A stretch of DNA of 64,000 nt. Origin: Sphingomonas sp. CL5.1 (GTDB taxonomy: Bacteria; Pseudomonadota; Alphaproteobacteria; Sphingomonadales; Sphingomonadaceae). The position numbers were made by a program, and so were the translations under genes. This document shows, piece after piece, positions 25,054 through 34,239 of this stretch (positions within the stretch are counted from its first letter, which is position 1; every line of letters starts with the position of its first letter). The notes beneath the pieces were generated by a model. That model ran no database searches and was not told the DNA's origin. It saw only the letters and a list, made by a program, of their open reading frames with translations. The stretch spans positions 2,349,001 to 2,413,000 of the forward strand of contig NZ_CP050137.1 in the NCBI RefSeq assembly GCF_013344685.1, given 5' to 3'.

Positions 25054-26257
25054 TACCCGCGAAGGCGTGATCGAGCAGCGCCATTCGCCGCACCGCGACG
25101 GCGAACAGCGCGAGCAGGCTCATCACGCCGAGCGGGATCAGCGTCAGATGGGCGATGCTCCGCGCGAACAGCGGCATCGCCCAGGCGATCGCCAGCACGC
25201 TCGCCTCCCAGCGCAGGAAGCCACGCGCGCGCCCGTCCGCGACGAGGAAGGCGATCGCCATTCCCGCGAGCGTATAGTCGTAATCGAGCGCATAGGGCGT
25301 GGAGAGCAGCGCGGCGGCGAGCACCACCGCGTTGCGCACCGCCGGCGTGGCGCGCAGCGTCGCGATCAGGGCGGCGAGCAGCGCGATGGCGGTGACGGCG
25401 CCCTGCACCGCATAGGCCAGCGCCACCGATCCGCCCAGCGCGCGCACCGCGCCGAACGCCGTCTGGATCTTCTCCCAGCCGGTGTTGCCGGCCTCGATCA
25501 CCACGCTGCGGGTGAGCGGCAGCGAATCGAGGAACGCCTGCCACACCGGCCAGCCCCAGATCGCATAGGTCGCCAGCACCAGCGCGCCGGCGGACAGGAT
25601 CGCGCCGGCCACCGCCCGCCGCCGCCCGCTCGCGAGCAGGACCAGCGGCAGCAGCACCGCGAATTGCGGCTTGTAGACAAGGCACCCGATCAGCAGCCCG
25701 GCGGCGAACGGCCTGCGTTCCAGCAGGAACAGCCCGCCGCCGAGCAGGGCGGCGGTGAGGAAGCCGTTATGGCCGTGGCCGAGGCACACCATCACCACCG
25801 GCGCGGCGGCGGCGATCAGCAGGGTCAGCCGGTGCGGCACGATGCGGGTGACGAGCCACAGCGCGGCCGCGAGCGTCACCGCCTGCCACAACACGAGCGC
25901 GGCGACATAGGGCAGCAGCGCGAGCAGCGTCGCGACGAGCAGGAACGGCGGCGGATAATGCCAGCCGTAGAAGGGAACGTGCGGATCGTGGTGCACCGCG
26001 CGCTGCACCGCCGCCTGCGCTCCCCAATCCCACGCTTCCGCCGCGTGGCCATGCAGCGCCATGTATCCCGCCGACCAGACGTTCGAGAAATCGGTGCCGA
26101 GCGGCCGGCCGAGGAAATCGCGCGTGCCGTGCGCGGTGGCGAACAGCGCGACGAACATCAGCACCGTCGCCGCGAGCGACATCCGCGCGACCATCGCGAT
26201 GCGTCGCCGGTCGAGCCAGCTTCCGGTGGCGATCGCCTCGAACATGGGCATCTGCAT
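25028..26257 (-). CDS. DUF2029 / GT87-type membrane glycosyltransferase
   Basis: A 409-residue polytopic membrane protein of the GT87 (DUF2029) family, which includes mycobacterial polyprenyl-phosphomannose-dependent mannosyltransferases. About ten hydrophobic segments; the loop after the first contains GTDFSNVWSAG (catalytic-type Asp of GT-C enzymes), and FYGWHYPPPFLL and LVYKPQFA are conserved family segments. STPYALDYDYTL lies in a late segment. It is the only minus-strand gene inside the fatty-acid block, between fabG and acpP, and its end overlaps fabG. Substrates unknown. Confidence 0.82.
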   Translation of the reverse strand: MQMPMFEAIATGSWLDRRRIAMVARMSLAATVLMFVALFATAHGTRDFLGRPLGTDFSNVWSAGYMALHGHAAEAWDWGAQAAVQRAVHHDPHVPFYGWHYPPPFLLVATLLALLPYVAALVLWQAVTLAAALWLVTRIVPHRLTLLIAAAAPVVMVCLGHGHNGFLTAALLGGGLFLLERRPFAAGLLIGCLVYKPQFAVLLPLVLLASGRRRAVAGAILSAGALVLATYAIWGWPVWQAFLDSLPLTRSVVIEAGNTGWEKIQTAFGAVRALGGSVALAYAVQGAVTAIALLAALIATLRATPAVRNAVVLAAALLSTPYALDYDYTLAGMAIAFLVADGRARGFLRWEASVLAIAWAMPLFARSIAHLTLIPLGVMSLLALFAVAVRRMALLDHAFAGITPSPSRR

Positions 26258-26370
26258 GACGCCGATCCGTTAATGTTTCGCGGACGACTCCCCTGCCTCC
26301 CCCTTGCCAGTGGTGGGGCCGCGCTCTACGTGCGTGGGGCAACAGCAAACCTCGCAAGAAGGAACAGGGT

Positions 26371-26607
26371 ATGAGCGAGACCGCCGACCGCGTGAAGAAG
26401 ATCGTCGTCGAGCACCTCGGTGTCGAGGCCGACAAGGTGACCGAAGACGCGAGCTTCATCGACGATCTCGGTGCCGACAGTCTCGATATCGTCGAGCTGG
26501 TGATGGCGTTCGAGGAAGAATTCGGTGTCGAGATTCCTGACGACGCCGCCGAGAAGATCACGACCGTCAAGGACGCGATCAGCTATATCGACGAGCACAA
26601 GGGCTGA
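26371..26607 (+). CDS. acpP: Acyl carrier protein
   Basis: 78-residue ACP that carries the growing acyl chain on phosphopantetheine. The attachment motif is [10 protein letters not shown] with Ser37. The protein is strongly acidic, as ACPs are. A good ribosome site (AAGGAACAGGG) precedes the ATG. Fatty-acid role is set by fabF 157 bases downstream. Confidence 0.98.
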   Translation: MSETADRVKKIVVEHLGVEADKVTEDASFIDDLGADSLDIVELVMAFEEEFGVEIPDDAAEKITTVKDAISYIDEHKG

Positions 26608-26632
26608 TCCGGGGCTGACCTTTTCAGACCGG

Positions 26633-26725
26633 AACTGTCCTCAAACGCCCTGAGCTTGTCGAGGGGCTGCCGTTCGCCGATCATGGCGAACCGGCAGGAC
26701 AGAGCTTCGACAGGCTCAGCCCCGC
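26633..26725. repeat. REP-like palindromic element between acpP and fabF
   Basis: A nested palindrome fills the acpP-fabF spacer: CCCTGAGCTTGTCGAG (26648-26663) faces CTTCGACAGGCTCAG (26705-26719), CTGTCCT faces AGGACAG, and an inner hairpin pairs CCGTTCGCC with GGCGAACCGG. The unit CTTCGACAGGCTCAG is a common dispersed intergenic repeat in sphingomonads. As RNA it could attenuate fabF relative to acpP. The coordinates bracket the outer arms. Confidence 0.75.
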
Positions 26726-26764
26726 AGCGGGCTGGGCCTGTTGTTATTTTTCGGAGAGTTACGA

Positions 26765-28024
26765 ATGCGCCGTGTCGTCGTCACTGGTCTTGGCCTCGTC
26801 ACCCCGCTGGGGGCCGATGTGGAAACGGCCTGGGCCAACCTCATTGCCGCCCGTTCGGGCGCCGGCCCGATCACCCGCTTCGATGCGTCGGACCAGAAGT
26901 GCCGCATCGCCTGCGAGGTGAAGCCGGCCGATCACGAATATGGTTTCGATCCGTCGAAACGCGTCGACCACAAGATCCAGCGGCAGGTCGATCCGTTCAT
27001 CATCTACGGCATCGATGCCGCAGGGCAGGCGCTGGAAGACGCCGGCCTGACCGAGATGAGCGAGGCCGAGCGGTTGCGCGCCGGCTGCTCGATCGGCGCG
27101 GGCATCGGCGGGCTCCCGGGCATCGCGAGCGAATCGATCGTCTGCGAAACCAAGGGGCCGGGCCGCGTCTCGCCGCATTTCGTGCATGGCCGGCTTATCA
27201 ACCTGATCTCGGGGCAGGTTTCGATCAAATACGGGCTGATGGGGCCGAACCATGCGGTCGTCACCGCCTGCTCGACCGGCGCGCATTCGATCGGCGACGC
27301 GGCGCGGATGATCGCGATGGACGATGCCGACGTGATGCTGGCGGGCGGCGCGGAGGGGGCGATCTGTCCGCTCGGCATCGCCGGCTTCGCGCAGGCGCGC
27401 GCGCTGTCGACCGGCTTCAACGACACGCCGGAGAAGGCCAGCCGCCCCTATGACCGCGATCGCGACGGCTTCGTGATGGGCGAGGGCGCGGGCGTCGTCG
27501 TGCTCGAGGAATATGAGCGGGCCAAGGCGCGCGGCGCGAAAATCTATGCCGAGGTGATCGGTTACGGCCTGTCGGGCGACGCCTATCACGTCACCGCGCC
27601 GCACCCGGAGGGGTCGGGCGCGTTCCGCTCCATGGAGATGGCGATGCGCAAGAGCGGCCTCGCGCTGTCCGACATCGACTATATCAACGCCCACGGCACC
27701 TCCACCCCGCTCGGCGACGAGCTGGAGCTGGGCGCGGTGCGCCGCCTGTTCGGCGACGCGCTCGGCGGGCTTTCGATGTCCTCGACCAAGTCGGCGATCG
27801 GACATCTGCTGGGCGGCGCCGGCGCGGTCGAATCGATCTTCTGCATCCTCGCGATGCGCGACCAGATCGTGCCGCCGACGCTCAACCTCGATAACCCGAG
27901 CGAGAATTGCGTCGGCGTCGATCTCGTCCCGCATGTCGCGAAGAAGCGGCAGGTGAAGGCGGTGCTGAACAATTCGTTCGGCTTCGGCGGCACCAATGCC
28001 TCGCTGGTGATGAAGGCCGTATAA
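26765..28024 (+). CDS. fabF: 3-oxoacyl-ACP synthase II
   Basis: FabF (KAS II) elongates acyl-ACP by condensing it with malonyl-ACP. 419 residues; it starts MRRVVVTGLGLVTPLG. The active-site Cys169 lies in VTACSTGAHS, and the two His residues are in INAHGTSTPLGD and in KSAIGHLLGGAG. C terminus NSFGFGGTNASLV is standard. The ATG at 26765 follows GGAGAG; an in-frame TTG at 26741 lies inside the repeat-bearing spacer and is rejected. Confidence 0.97.
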   Translation: MRRVVVTGLGLVTPLGADVETAWANLIAARSGAGPITRFDASDQKCRIACEVKPADHEYGFDPSKRVDHKIQRQVDPFIIYGIDAAGQALEDAGLTEMSEAERLRAGCSIGAGIGGLPGIASESIVCETKGPGRVSPHFVHGRLINLISGQVSIKYGLMGPNHAVVTACSTGAHSIGDAARMIAMDDADVMLAGGAEGAICPLGIAGFAQARALSTGFNDTPEKASRPYDRDRDGFVMGEGAGVVVLEEYERAKARGAKIYAEVIGYGLSGDAYHVTAPHPEGSGAFRSMEMAMRKSGLALSDIDYINAHGTSTPLGDELELGAVRRLFGDALGGLSMSSTKSAIGHLLGGAGAVESIFCILAMRDQIVPPTLNLDNPSENCVGVDLVPHVAKKRQVKAVLNNSFGFGGTNASLVMKAV

Positions 28025-28035
28025 ATTCTCCCTGT

Positions 28036-28118
28036 CGTCATGCCGGGCTTGACCCGGCATCCAGAGCCAAGACACCATCGCGCGTTGCTCTGGATGCCGG
28101 ATCAGGTCCGGCATGACG
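28036..28118. repeat. REP-like palindromic element between fabF and mltG
   Basis: Two 32-base arms (28036-28067 and 28087-28118) are inverted copies with three mismatches, around a 19-base centre. The arm begins CGTCATGCCGGGCTTGACCC and continues into GGCATCCAGAGC. The form CGTCATGCCGGactTGAtCCGGCATCCA is a widespread intergenic repeat in sphingomonads and other alphaproteobacteria. It starts 12 bases after the fabF stop and could act as a hairpin terminator as well. Confidence 0.8.
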
Positions 28119-28161
28119 TTTGACGATGGCGGCAGGCTCGGCACGGACGGAGGATAGGGCG

Positions 28162-29130
28162 GTGAGAAGGCTCGGGTGCCTTGGAACGCTGGTCGTGCTG
28201 CTGGGCGTCGTCACGCTCGGCTGGCTGACGCATGACTGGACCGGCGCGGGCCCGGCGCGAAAGCCGGTCGCGGTGATCGTGCCGGAGGGGGCGACCCTCG
28301 CCCGTGCGGCGAGCGAGCTTCAGAAGGCCGGCGCGATCCGCTCCGCGACGCGTTTCCGCGGCTTCGCGCGGCTCTTCGGCAACGGGCAGGCGATCAAGGC
28401 CGGCGAATATGCCATTCCCGCCCACGCCAGCGCCTCCGACGTGCTGGCGCTGTTGCAGGAGGGCAAGGTCCGCCAGCGGCTGATCCCGGTGCCGGAGGGC
28501 TATCCCTCGATCCTCGTCCACGAGGCGCTGATGAAGGCGGACGGGCTGGTCGGCGACGTGCCGGTGCCCGCCGAAGGCTCGATCCTGCCCGACAGCTATG
28601 CCTATCAGAAGGGCGATACCCGCGCCTCGGTCGTCGCGCGGATGCAGAAGGCGATGCGCGATTATCTCGCCGCCGCGTGGAAGCGCCGCAAGCCCGGCAT
28701 CGCGGTGAAGACGCCGGAGCAGGCGATCATCCTCGCCTCGATCGTCGAGAAGGAAACCGGCAAGCCCAGCGAGCGGCGCGAGGTCGCGGCGGTCTATGCC
28801 AACCGGCTCAAGCGCGGGATGCCGTTGCAGGCTGATCCGACCGTCATCTACCCGATCACTAAGGGCAAGCCGCTCGGCCGCCGCATCCTGCAATCGGAAC
28901 TGCGCGCCAAGAACGGCTACAACACCTATGCCCAGCCCGGCCTGCCGATCGGCCCGATCGCCAATCCGGGGCGCGCCTCGATCGACGCGGTGCTCGATCC
29001 TGCGCAGACCGCCGCGCTCTATTTCGTCGCGGACGGCACCGGCGGCCATGTGTTCGCCAACACGCTCGACCAGCATAATGCCAACGTGAAGAAATGGTAC
29101 GCGATCCGCCGCGCGCGCGGGGAGATGTAG
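28162..29130 (+). CDS. mltG: Endolytic murein transglycosylase MltG
   Basis: MltG (YceG) cuts nascent glycan strands in the periplasm and sets their length. One N-terminal membrane segment (about 5-21), a LysM-like domain (VIVPEGATLARAASELQKAG and on), then the catalytic domain with the Glu of ASIVEKETGK, LQADPTVIY and LPIGPIANPG, all conserved in the family. The GTG at 28162 is chosen because GGAGG lies eight bases before it; an in-frame ATG at 28126 sits next to the repeat and has no ribosome site. 322 residues. It follows fabF, the usual place for mltG in many bacteria. Confidence 0.92.
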   Translation: MRRLGCLGTLVVLLGVVTLGWLTHDWTGAGPARKPVAVIVPEGATLARAASELQKAGAIRSATRFRGFARLFGNGQAIKAGEYAIPAHASASDVLALLQEGKVRQRLIPVPEGYPSILVHEALMKADGLVGDVPVPAEGSILPDSYAYQKGDTRASVVARMQKAMRDYLAAAWKRRKPGIAVKTPEQAIILASIVEKETGKPSERREVAAVYANRLKRGMPLQADPTVIYPITKGKPLGRRILQSELRAKNGYNTYAQPGLPIGPIANPGRASIDAVLDPAQTAALYFVADGTGGHVFANTLDQHNANVKKWYAIRRARGEM

Positions 29131-29219
29131 CGACGCGCGTGAATTGATCCCGTAACCGACCGTGACAAATCGGCGACAGCCACTATATGCGGCCCGGCAC
29201 GACGCGAGCCTGGCCGGAC

Positions 29220-30677
29220 ATGCTGACCACAAACCCCTTCGATGACGACCATCTGCACGAGGAGTGCGGGATCTTCGGCGTTTCCGGCGCGGAGAGCGCC
29301 GCCGCGCTCGTGGCGCTGGGGCTTCATGCGCTCCAGCACCGCGGGCAGGAGGCGGCCGGGATCACCTCGTTCGACGGGGCGCAATTCCACACGCATCGCG
29401 CGATGGGCCATGTCGCCGGGAATTTCGATCGCGACGAGGTGATTCGCGCGCTGCCCGGCACCGTCGCCTGCGGCCATGTGCGTTATTCCACCACCGGCGA
29501 GACGGCGCTCCGCAACGTCCAGCCGCTCTATGCCGATCTCGCGTCCGGCGGGTTCGCGGTGGCGCATAACGGCAACATCTCCAATGCGATGCGCCTGCGC
29601 CGCGAGCTGGTGCGACGCGGATCGATCTTCCAGTCGACCAGCGATACCGAGACGATCATCCACCTCGTCGCGACCTCCAGCTACCGTTCGCTGCTCGATC
29701 GCTTCATCGATGCGCTGAAGCAGGTCGAGGGTGCCTATTCGCTGATCGTGATGACGCCGGAGGGCATGATCGCCTGCCGCGATCCGCTCGGCATCCGCCC
29801 GCTGGTGATGGGCAAGCTGGGCGATGCGGTCATCTTCGCTTCCGAAACGGTGGCGCTCGACGTTGTCGGCGCGGAGTTCGTCCGCTCGGTCGAACCGGGT
29901 GAGCTGGTGATCGTGCAGGGCGCGGAGATGCGCTCGATCCACCCGTTCGCCACGCATGCGGCGCGGCCGTGCATCTTCGAATGGGTCTATTTCTCGCGGC
30001 CGGATTCGATCGTCGGCGATCATTCGGTCTATTCGGTGCGCAAGGCGATCGGCGCGCAGCTCGCGATCGAATCGCCGGTGGACGCCGATCTGGTGATCCC
30101 GGTGCCGGATTCGGGCGTACCGGCGGCGATCGGCTATGCGCAGGAATCGGGCATCCCGTTCGAGCTGGGCATCATCCGCTCGCATTATGTCGGCCGCACC
30201 TTCATCCAGCCGGGCGACAAGGTGCGCCATCTCGGCGTGAAGCTGAAACACAACGCCAATCGCGCGCTGATCGCGGGCAAGCGCGTGGTGCTGATCGACG
30301 ATTCGATCGTGCGCGGCACGACCAGCGTGAAGATCGTGCAGATGATGCGCGAGGCCGGGGCGGCCGAGGTGCATATGCGCATCGCCAGCCCGCCGACCAA
30401 GCATAGCTGCTTCTACGGCGTCGACACGCCGGAGCGCGCCAAACTGCTCGCCGCCAAGCTCGATCTCGCCGCGATGACCGGCTACATCGGCGCGGATTCG
30501 CTCGGCTTCGTCTCGATCGACGGGCTTTACAAGGCGCTGGGCGAGCAAGGCCGCGCTGATGTCCGCCCGCAATATTGCGACGCCTGCTTCACCGGCGATT
30601 ACCCCACCACACTGACCGATCACGACGAACTGGCCGAGGTCGACCAGTTCGCCTTGCTCGAAGAGCGCGTCGCCTGA
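29220..30677 (+). CDS. purF: Amidophosphoribosyltransferase
   Basis: PurF makes phosphoribosylamine from PRPP and glutamine, the first committed purine step. 485 residues. A short propeptide ending HLHEE precedes Cys16 (CGIFG), which becomes the N-terminal nucleophile after self-cleavage. The glutaminase domain has HALQHRGQEAAGI and HNGNISNA; the PRTase domain has the PRPP-binding loop VVLIDDSIVRGTTS. ATG 29220 is used; an in-frame ATG at 29187 would make the propeptide unusually long. Confidence 0.96.
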   Translation: MLTTNPFDDDHLHEECGIFGVSGAESAAALVALGLHALQHRGQEAAGITSFDGAQFHTHRAMGHVAGNFDRDEVIRALPGTVACGHVRYSTTGETALRNVQPLYADLASGGFAVAHNGNISNAMRLRRELVRRGSIFQSTSDTETIIHLVATSSYRSLLDRFIDALKQVEGAYSLIVMTPEGMIACRDPLGIRPLVMGKLGDAVIFASETVALDVVGAEFVRSVEPGELVIVQGAEMRSIHPFATHAARPCIFEWVYFSRPDSIVGDHSVYSVRKAIGAQLAIESPVDADLVIPVPDSGVPAAIGYAQESGIPFELGIIRSHYVGRTFIQPGDKVRHLGVKLKHNANRALIAGKRVVLIDDSIVRGTTSVKIVQMMREAGAAEVHMRIASPPTKHSCFYGVDTPERAKLLAAKLDLAAMTGYIGADSLGFVSIDGLYKALGEQGRADVRPQYCDACFTGDYPTTLTDHDELAEVDQFALLEERVA

Positions 30678-30691
30678 ACCAGAGCATCGAG

Positions 30692-31408
30692 ATGACCGAA
30701 CAGAACAAGCCACTCGCGGGAAAGCTTGCGCTCGTGACCGGCGCCTCGCGCGGGATCGGCGCCGCGACCGCCATCGCGCTCGCCGAACGGGGCGCGCATG
30801 TCGTGCTCACCGCGCGCACCGCGAAGGAACTGGAGGGTGTCGAGGAAACCATCTTCGATGCCGGCGGGTCCGCGACGATCGCCCCGCTCGACCTGACCGA
30901 AACCGACGCGATCGCGCGGCTGGCGATGGCGGTGGCGGAGCGGTGGCAGGCGCTGGACGTGCTGGTGCTCAACGCGGCCATGCTCGGCTCGCTCGCGGCG
31001 GTGCCGGCGATCGACGCCAAGGAGCTTGCGGCGGTGCTGACGCTCAACGTCTCGGCGCAAGTCGCGCTGATCCAGGCGTTCGATCCTTTGCTCAGGCGCG
31101 CCGATGCGGGCAAGGTGATCGCGCTCACTTCGTCGGTCGGTCGCAAGCCGCGCGCCTATTGGGGCGCTTACGGCGCATCCAAGGCGGCAATGGAGACCCT
31201 CGTCGCGGCCTATGGCGACGAGGTGGAGGAGATCAGCCGCATCCGCACCGCGATCGTCGATCCCGGCGCGACGCGCACCGCGATGCGCGCGCGCGCCTAT
31301 CCCGGCGAGGACCCGGCGTCGGTGAAGGAACCGCGGGTCGTGGCGGAGCGGATCGCCGCGCTGGCGGTGGAGGGATTCGCCGCGAATCATTTCGAGCGCG
31401 TCGGCTGA
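30692..31408 (+). CDS. SDR-family NAD(P)-dependent oxidoreductase
   Basis: A 238-residue short-chain dehydrogenase: cofactor motif TGASRGIG (16-23), NAA at 94-96, catalytic Ser147 or Ser148, Tyr160 and Lys164 (AYGASKAAM). It starts 14 bases after purF and ends 45 bases before proB, so the three are probably co-transcribed. Substrate unknown. SDRs of this clade often sit after purF in sphingomonads, which may only reflect shared ancestry. The frame is open upstream into purF; homology begins at the ATG chosen. Confidence 0.88.
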   Translation: MTEQNKPLAGKLALVTGASRGIGAATAIALAERGAHVVLTARTAKELEGVEETIFDAGGSATIAPLDLTETDAIARLAMAVAERWQALDVLVLNAAMLGSLAAVPAIDAKELAAVLTLNVSAQVALIQAFDPLLRRADAGKVIALTSSVGRKPRAYWGAYGASKAAMETLVAAYGDEVEEISRIRTAIVDPGATRTAMRARAYPGEDPASVKEPRVVAERIAALAVEGFAANHFERVG

Positions 31409-31453
31409 GAATCCGTTGTGCCGGGCGGGCGGCACGCGCTAACGCGGGCCGCG

Positions 31454-32554
31454 ATGCTGTTCCCGCCCGATACCTGCCCCCGGATCGTCGTCAAGATCGG
31501 ATCGGCGCTGCTCGTCGATGCCGAAGGCGGCGTGCGCCGCGCGTGGCTGGAGGGGATAGCGGCCGATATCGCGGAGCGGACGCGCGCCGGGCAACAGGTG
31601 GCGGTCGTCTCGTCGGGCGCGATCGCGCTGGGCGCGCGGCGGCTGGGGCTGGCCAAGGGCGGCCGCGCCAGCCTTGAGGATGCACAGGCGGCGGCGGCGA
31701 CCGGGCAGATCGCGCTGGGCCACACCTGGGCCGAGGTGCTCGGCGGCGAGGGGCTGACGGCGGCGCAGATATTGGTGACGCTCGACGATCTGGAGGATCG
31801 CCGGCGCTACCTCAACGCGGCGGCGACGTTGGGGAGGCTGCTCCAGCTCGGCGTCGTGCCGATCATCAACGAGAATGACAGCGTTGCGACCGCCGAAATC
31901 CGCTTCGGCGACAATGACCGGCTCGCGGCGCGCGTGGCGCAGGCGGCGGGCGCGCAGGGCGTGGTGCTGCTGTCCGACATCGACGGGCTGTATGACCGCA
32001 ACCCGGCGCTGCCCGGCGCGCGGCATATCGCGCGGGTCGAGCGGATCGACGCGCGGATCGCGGGGATGGCCGACGACGGCTCCGCGTCCGGCATGGGCTC
32101 GGGGGGAATGGTTTCGAAGATTCAGGCGGCGCGGATCGCGGGCCGGGCGGGGGTCGCGCTGGCGATCGCGTCGGGCCGGATCGAGCGGCCGCTGTCGACC
32201 GAGGCGCGGCACACGATCTTCGTCCCCGAGCGGCGCGCGCGGGCGCGCAAGGCGTGGCTGGCGGGACGATTGACCGCCAAGGGGGTCATCACCGTCGATG
32301 CCGGCGCGGCGCAGGCGCTGGCGGCGGGACGCAGCCTGCTCGCGGCCGGCGCGACTGGCGTGACGGGGCGGTTCGCGCGCGGCGATGTGGTGACGATCGA
32401 GGGGCCGGAAGGCGCGGTGGCGCGCGGGCTGGCCGAATATGATGCCGCCGACGCGATGCGGCTGCTCGGCCGACGGAGCGATGAGCAGGAGGCGATCCTT
32501 GGCTATGCCCCGCGCGCGGCGCTGGTCCATCGCAACCATATGGCGCTGCTGTGA
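31454..32554 (+). CDS. proB: Glutamate 5-kinase
   Basis: ProB phosphorylates glutamate, the first step of proline synthesis. 366 residues in two domains: an amino-acid-kinase domain with RIVVKIGSALL, SSGAIALGARRLGL, NENDSVATAEIRFGDND and GSGGMVSKIQAA, then a C-terminal PUA domain (TVDAGAAQALAAGRSLLAAG). proA is not next to it; instead an epimerase overlaps its stop by four bases (GTGA at 32551). Confidence 0.95.
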   Translation: MLFPPDTCPRIVVKIGSALLVDAEGGVRRAWLEGIAADIAERTRAGQQVAVVSSGAIALGARRLGLAKGGRASLEDAQAAAATGQIALGHTWAEVLGGEGLTAAQILVTLDDLEDRRRYLNAAATLGRLLQLGVVPIINENDSVATAEIRFGDNDRLAARVAQAAGAQGVVLLSDIDGLYDRNPALPGARHIARVERIDARIAGMADDGSASGMGSGGMVSKIQAARIAGRAGVALAIASGRIERPLSTEARHTIFVPERRARARKAWLAGRLTAKGVITVDAGAAQALAAGRSLLAAGATGVTGRFARGDVVTIEGPEGAVARGLAEYDAADAMRLLGRRSDEQEAILGYAPRAALVHRNHMALL

Positions 32555-33447
32555 TCCTTGCGCTGACCGGCGCGACCGGTTTCGTCGGCGGCCATGTTGT
32601 CCGCCGCGCGCTGGAAGCGGGGCATCAGGTACGCGCGCTGGCGCGGCGGCCGCAACCGGCCCGCGATGGGGTAAGCTGGATCGCGGGCGCGCTCGACGAT
32701 CCCGCGGCGCTTGCAGAACTGACCGCGGGCGCGGACGCGGTGATCCATATCGCCGGGGTAGTGAACGCACCCGACCGCGCCGGCTTCGCGGCGGGGAATG
32801 TCGACGGCACGCGCGCGATCGTCGCCGCCACGGCACCGGGGACGCGCTTCGTCCATGTCTCCTCGCTCTCGGCGCGCGAGCCGCAACTGTCGATCTACGG
32901 CTGGTCGAAGCGTGAGGCGGAAGAGGTCGTCGCGGCCTCCGCGCTGGCGTGGGATATGGTGCGCCCGCCCGGAATCTACGGGCCGGGCGACATGGAGATG
33001 CTCGACGTTTTCCGCTTCGCGCGGCGGGGCTTCTCGATCACGCCGCCGGCGGGGCGGGCGTCGTGGATACACGTCGACGACCTCGCCCGCTTGCTGGTGG
33101 TGCTCGCCGAGACGCCGGCCGGGCGGGCGATTTACGAGATGGACGATGGGCGCGAGGGCGGCTGGACGCATCATGCGTTCGCGGAAGCGGTCGGCGTGGC
33201 GCTTGGCCGCGCCGTCCGTCCAATCGCCCTGACGCCGGGCCTGCTGCGGCTGGGCGCGCGGGTCGATCGGCTGATACGCGGGAAGCGCGCCAGGCTGACT
33301 GCCGACCGGGTGGCCTATTTCTGCCATCCGGACTGGACGGTCGATCCCGCGAAACGCCCGCCAGCGGCTTTGTGGGCCCCGGCGATCGCGAGCGACACGG
33401 GGTTGCGCGAAACCGTTGAAAGCTATCGCGCGGCGGGGTTGCTGTAG
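32551..33447 (+). CDS. NAD-dependent epimerase/dehydratase-like protein
   Basis: A 298-residue extended short-chain dehydrogenase: NAD(P) motif GATGFVGG (7-14), Ser104/Ser105, Tyr116 and Lys120 (YGWSK). It resembles the NDUFA9-like or sugar-epimerase branch; the substrate cannot be told. GTG start overlapping the proB stop by four bases means translational coupling with proB. A perfect 17-bp hairpin follows the stop and ends the purF-proB run. Confidence 0.85.
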   Translation: MILALTGATGFVGGHVVRRALEAGHQVRALARRPQPARDGVSWIAGALDDPAALAELTAGADAVIHIAGVVNAPDRAGFAAGNVDGTRAIVAATAPGTRFVHVSSLSAREPQLSIYGWSKREAEEVVAASALAWDMVRPPGIYGPGDMEMLDVFRFARRGFSITPPAGRASWIHVDDLARLLVVLAETPAGRAIYEMDDGREGGWTHHAFAEAVGVALGRAVRPIALTPGLLRLGARVDRLIRGKRARLTADRVAYFCHPDWTVDPAKRPPAALWAPAIASDTGLRETVESYRAAGLL

Positions 33448-33449
33448 CC

Positions 33450-33491
33450 GAAACTCGACCGGCGGCGCCATGCGGCCGCCGGTCGAGTTTC
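33450..33491. terminator. Bidirectional terminator hairpin
   Basis: A perfect 17-bp stem, GAAACTCGACCGGCGGC (33450-33466) against its exact complement (33475-33491), with an eight-base loop, lies between the convergent epimerase and PEP-CTERM genes. The plus-strand arm ends in GAGTTTC and the minus-strand arm likewise, so both directions have a short T-run in the stem end. Confidence 0.8.
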
Positions 33492-33504
33492 ACGCGTCCA
33501 GGGG

Positions 33505-34134
33505 TCAGGCCGTGGCGGCCCGGCGGAAACGGATGCGCAGCCCAGCGCCGACCATGCCGAAACCCACGATCATCATCGCCCATGTCGCCGGCTCCGGCAC
33601 GCCGCCGGCGCCGGAAACCAGCGCGGTGAAGCCGCCGGTGTTGTCGGCGTAATAGCCCGAGGTGCCCTGGAAGCCATAGGCATCGGCAAAGCCGAGATAG
33701 AACATCGTCGCGCCGGTGGGCACGGAGAAGGTGCCACCCGAGCCGATCTTGAAGATCGTGTCCACCCCGGCGCCGCTGCCGGTGAATACGCCGAGCAGCG
33801 CCAGCGACATGGGATCGTTGAAATTGCCGATCGAGGAGCCGGTCGCATTTGAGATGTTCGAGGTCAGCGAGAAACCGTCAGGCCCGTGCGCGCCATAGCC
33901 GCCGCCGGGGTCCGCCTGCCCCGTGGCGGTGATCGTCAGCGTCTGTCCGCCGGAAACCGCAAGCGAAGGTGGCAATATGCCCGCGCCTCCCCCGGCCGAT
34001 GGTATCGAGCCAAGCCCCGCCGCGAAGATATTGGCCTGTGCGTCGACATAGACCGAGGTGGCGGCGAACGCCGGGCTGGCCAGGGGCGCGGCGGCCAGGG
34101 CGACGCCACACATCAATTTCGAAAGAGCACGCAT
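33505..34134 (-). CDS. PEPxxWAMM-type exported sorting-tail protein
   Basis: A 209-residue protein with a Sec signal peptide (about 1-24, ends AFA-A), a Gly/Ser/Thr-rich low-complexity middle (about 25-180) and a C-terminal tail VPEPATWAMMIVGFGMVGAG followed by RIRFRR. This is the sphingomonad form of the PEP-CTERM signal: PEP motif, hydrophobic helix and basic end, cut and processed by an exosortase. The exosortase is not in the window. Function of the middle part is unknown. ATG 34134 is preferred; an in-frame ATG at 34158 adds residues before the signal. Confidence 0.88.
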   Translation of the reverse strand: MRALSKLMCGVALAAAPLASPAFAATSVYVDAQANIFAAGLGSIPSAGGGAGILPPSLAVSGGQTLTITATGQADPGGGYGAHGPDGFSLTSNISNATGSSIGNFNDPMSLALLGVFTGSGAGVDTIFKIGSGGTFSVPTGATMFYLGFADAYGFQGTSGYYADNTGGFTALVSGAGGVPEPATWAMMIVGFGMVGAGLRIRFRRAATA

Positions 34135-34239
34135 CTGACTGATCCTTTGCAAAGCCAAGATCAGGCGACACGGCCCGTTTTTTTGAGTCGCCTCCGGCGC
34201 TTTCTACACGCGATTAACCATGATTCACAGGGATATTCC

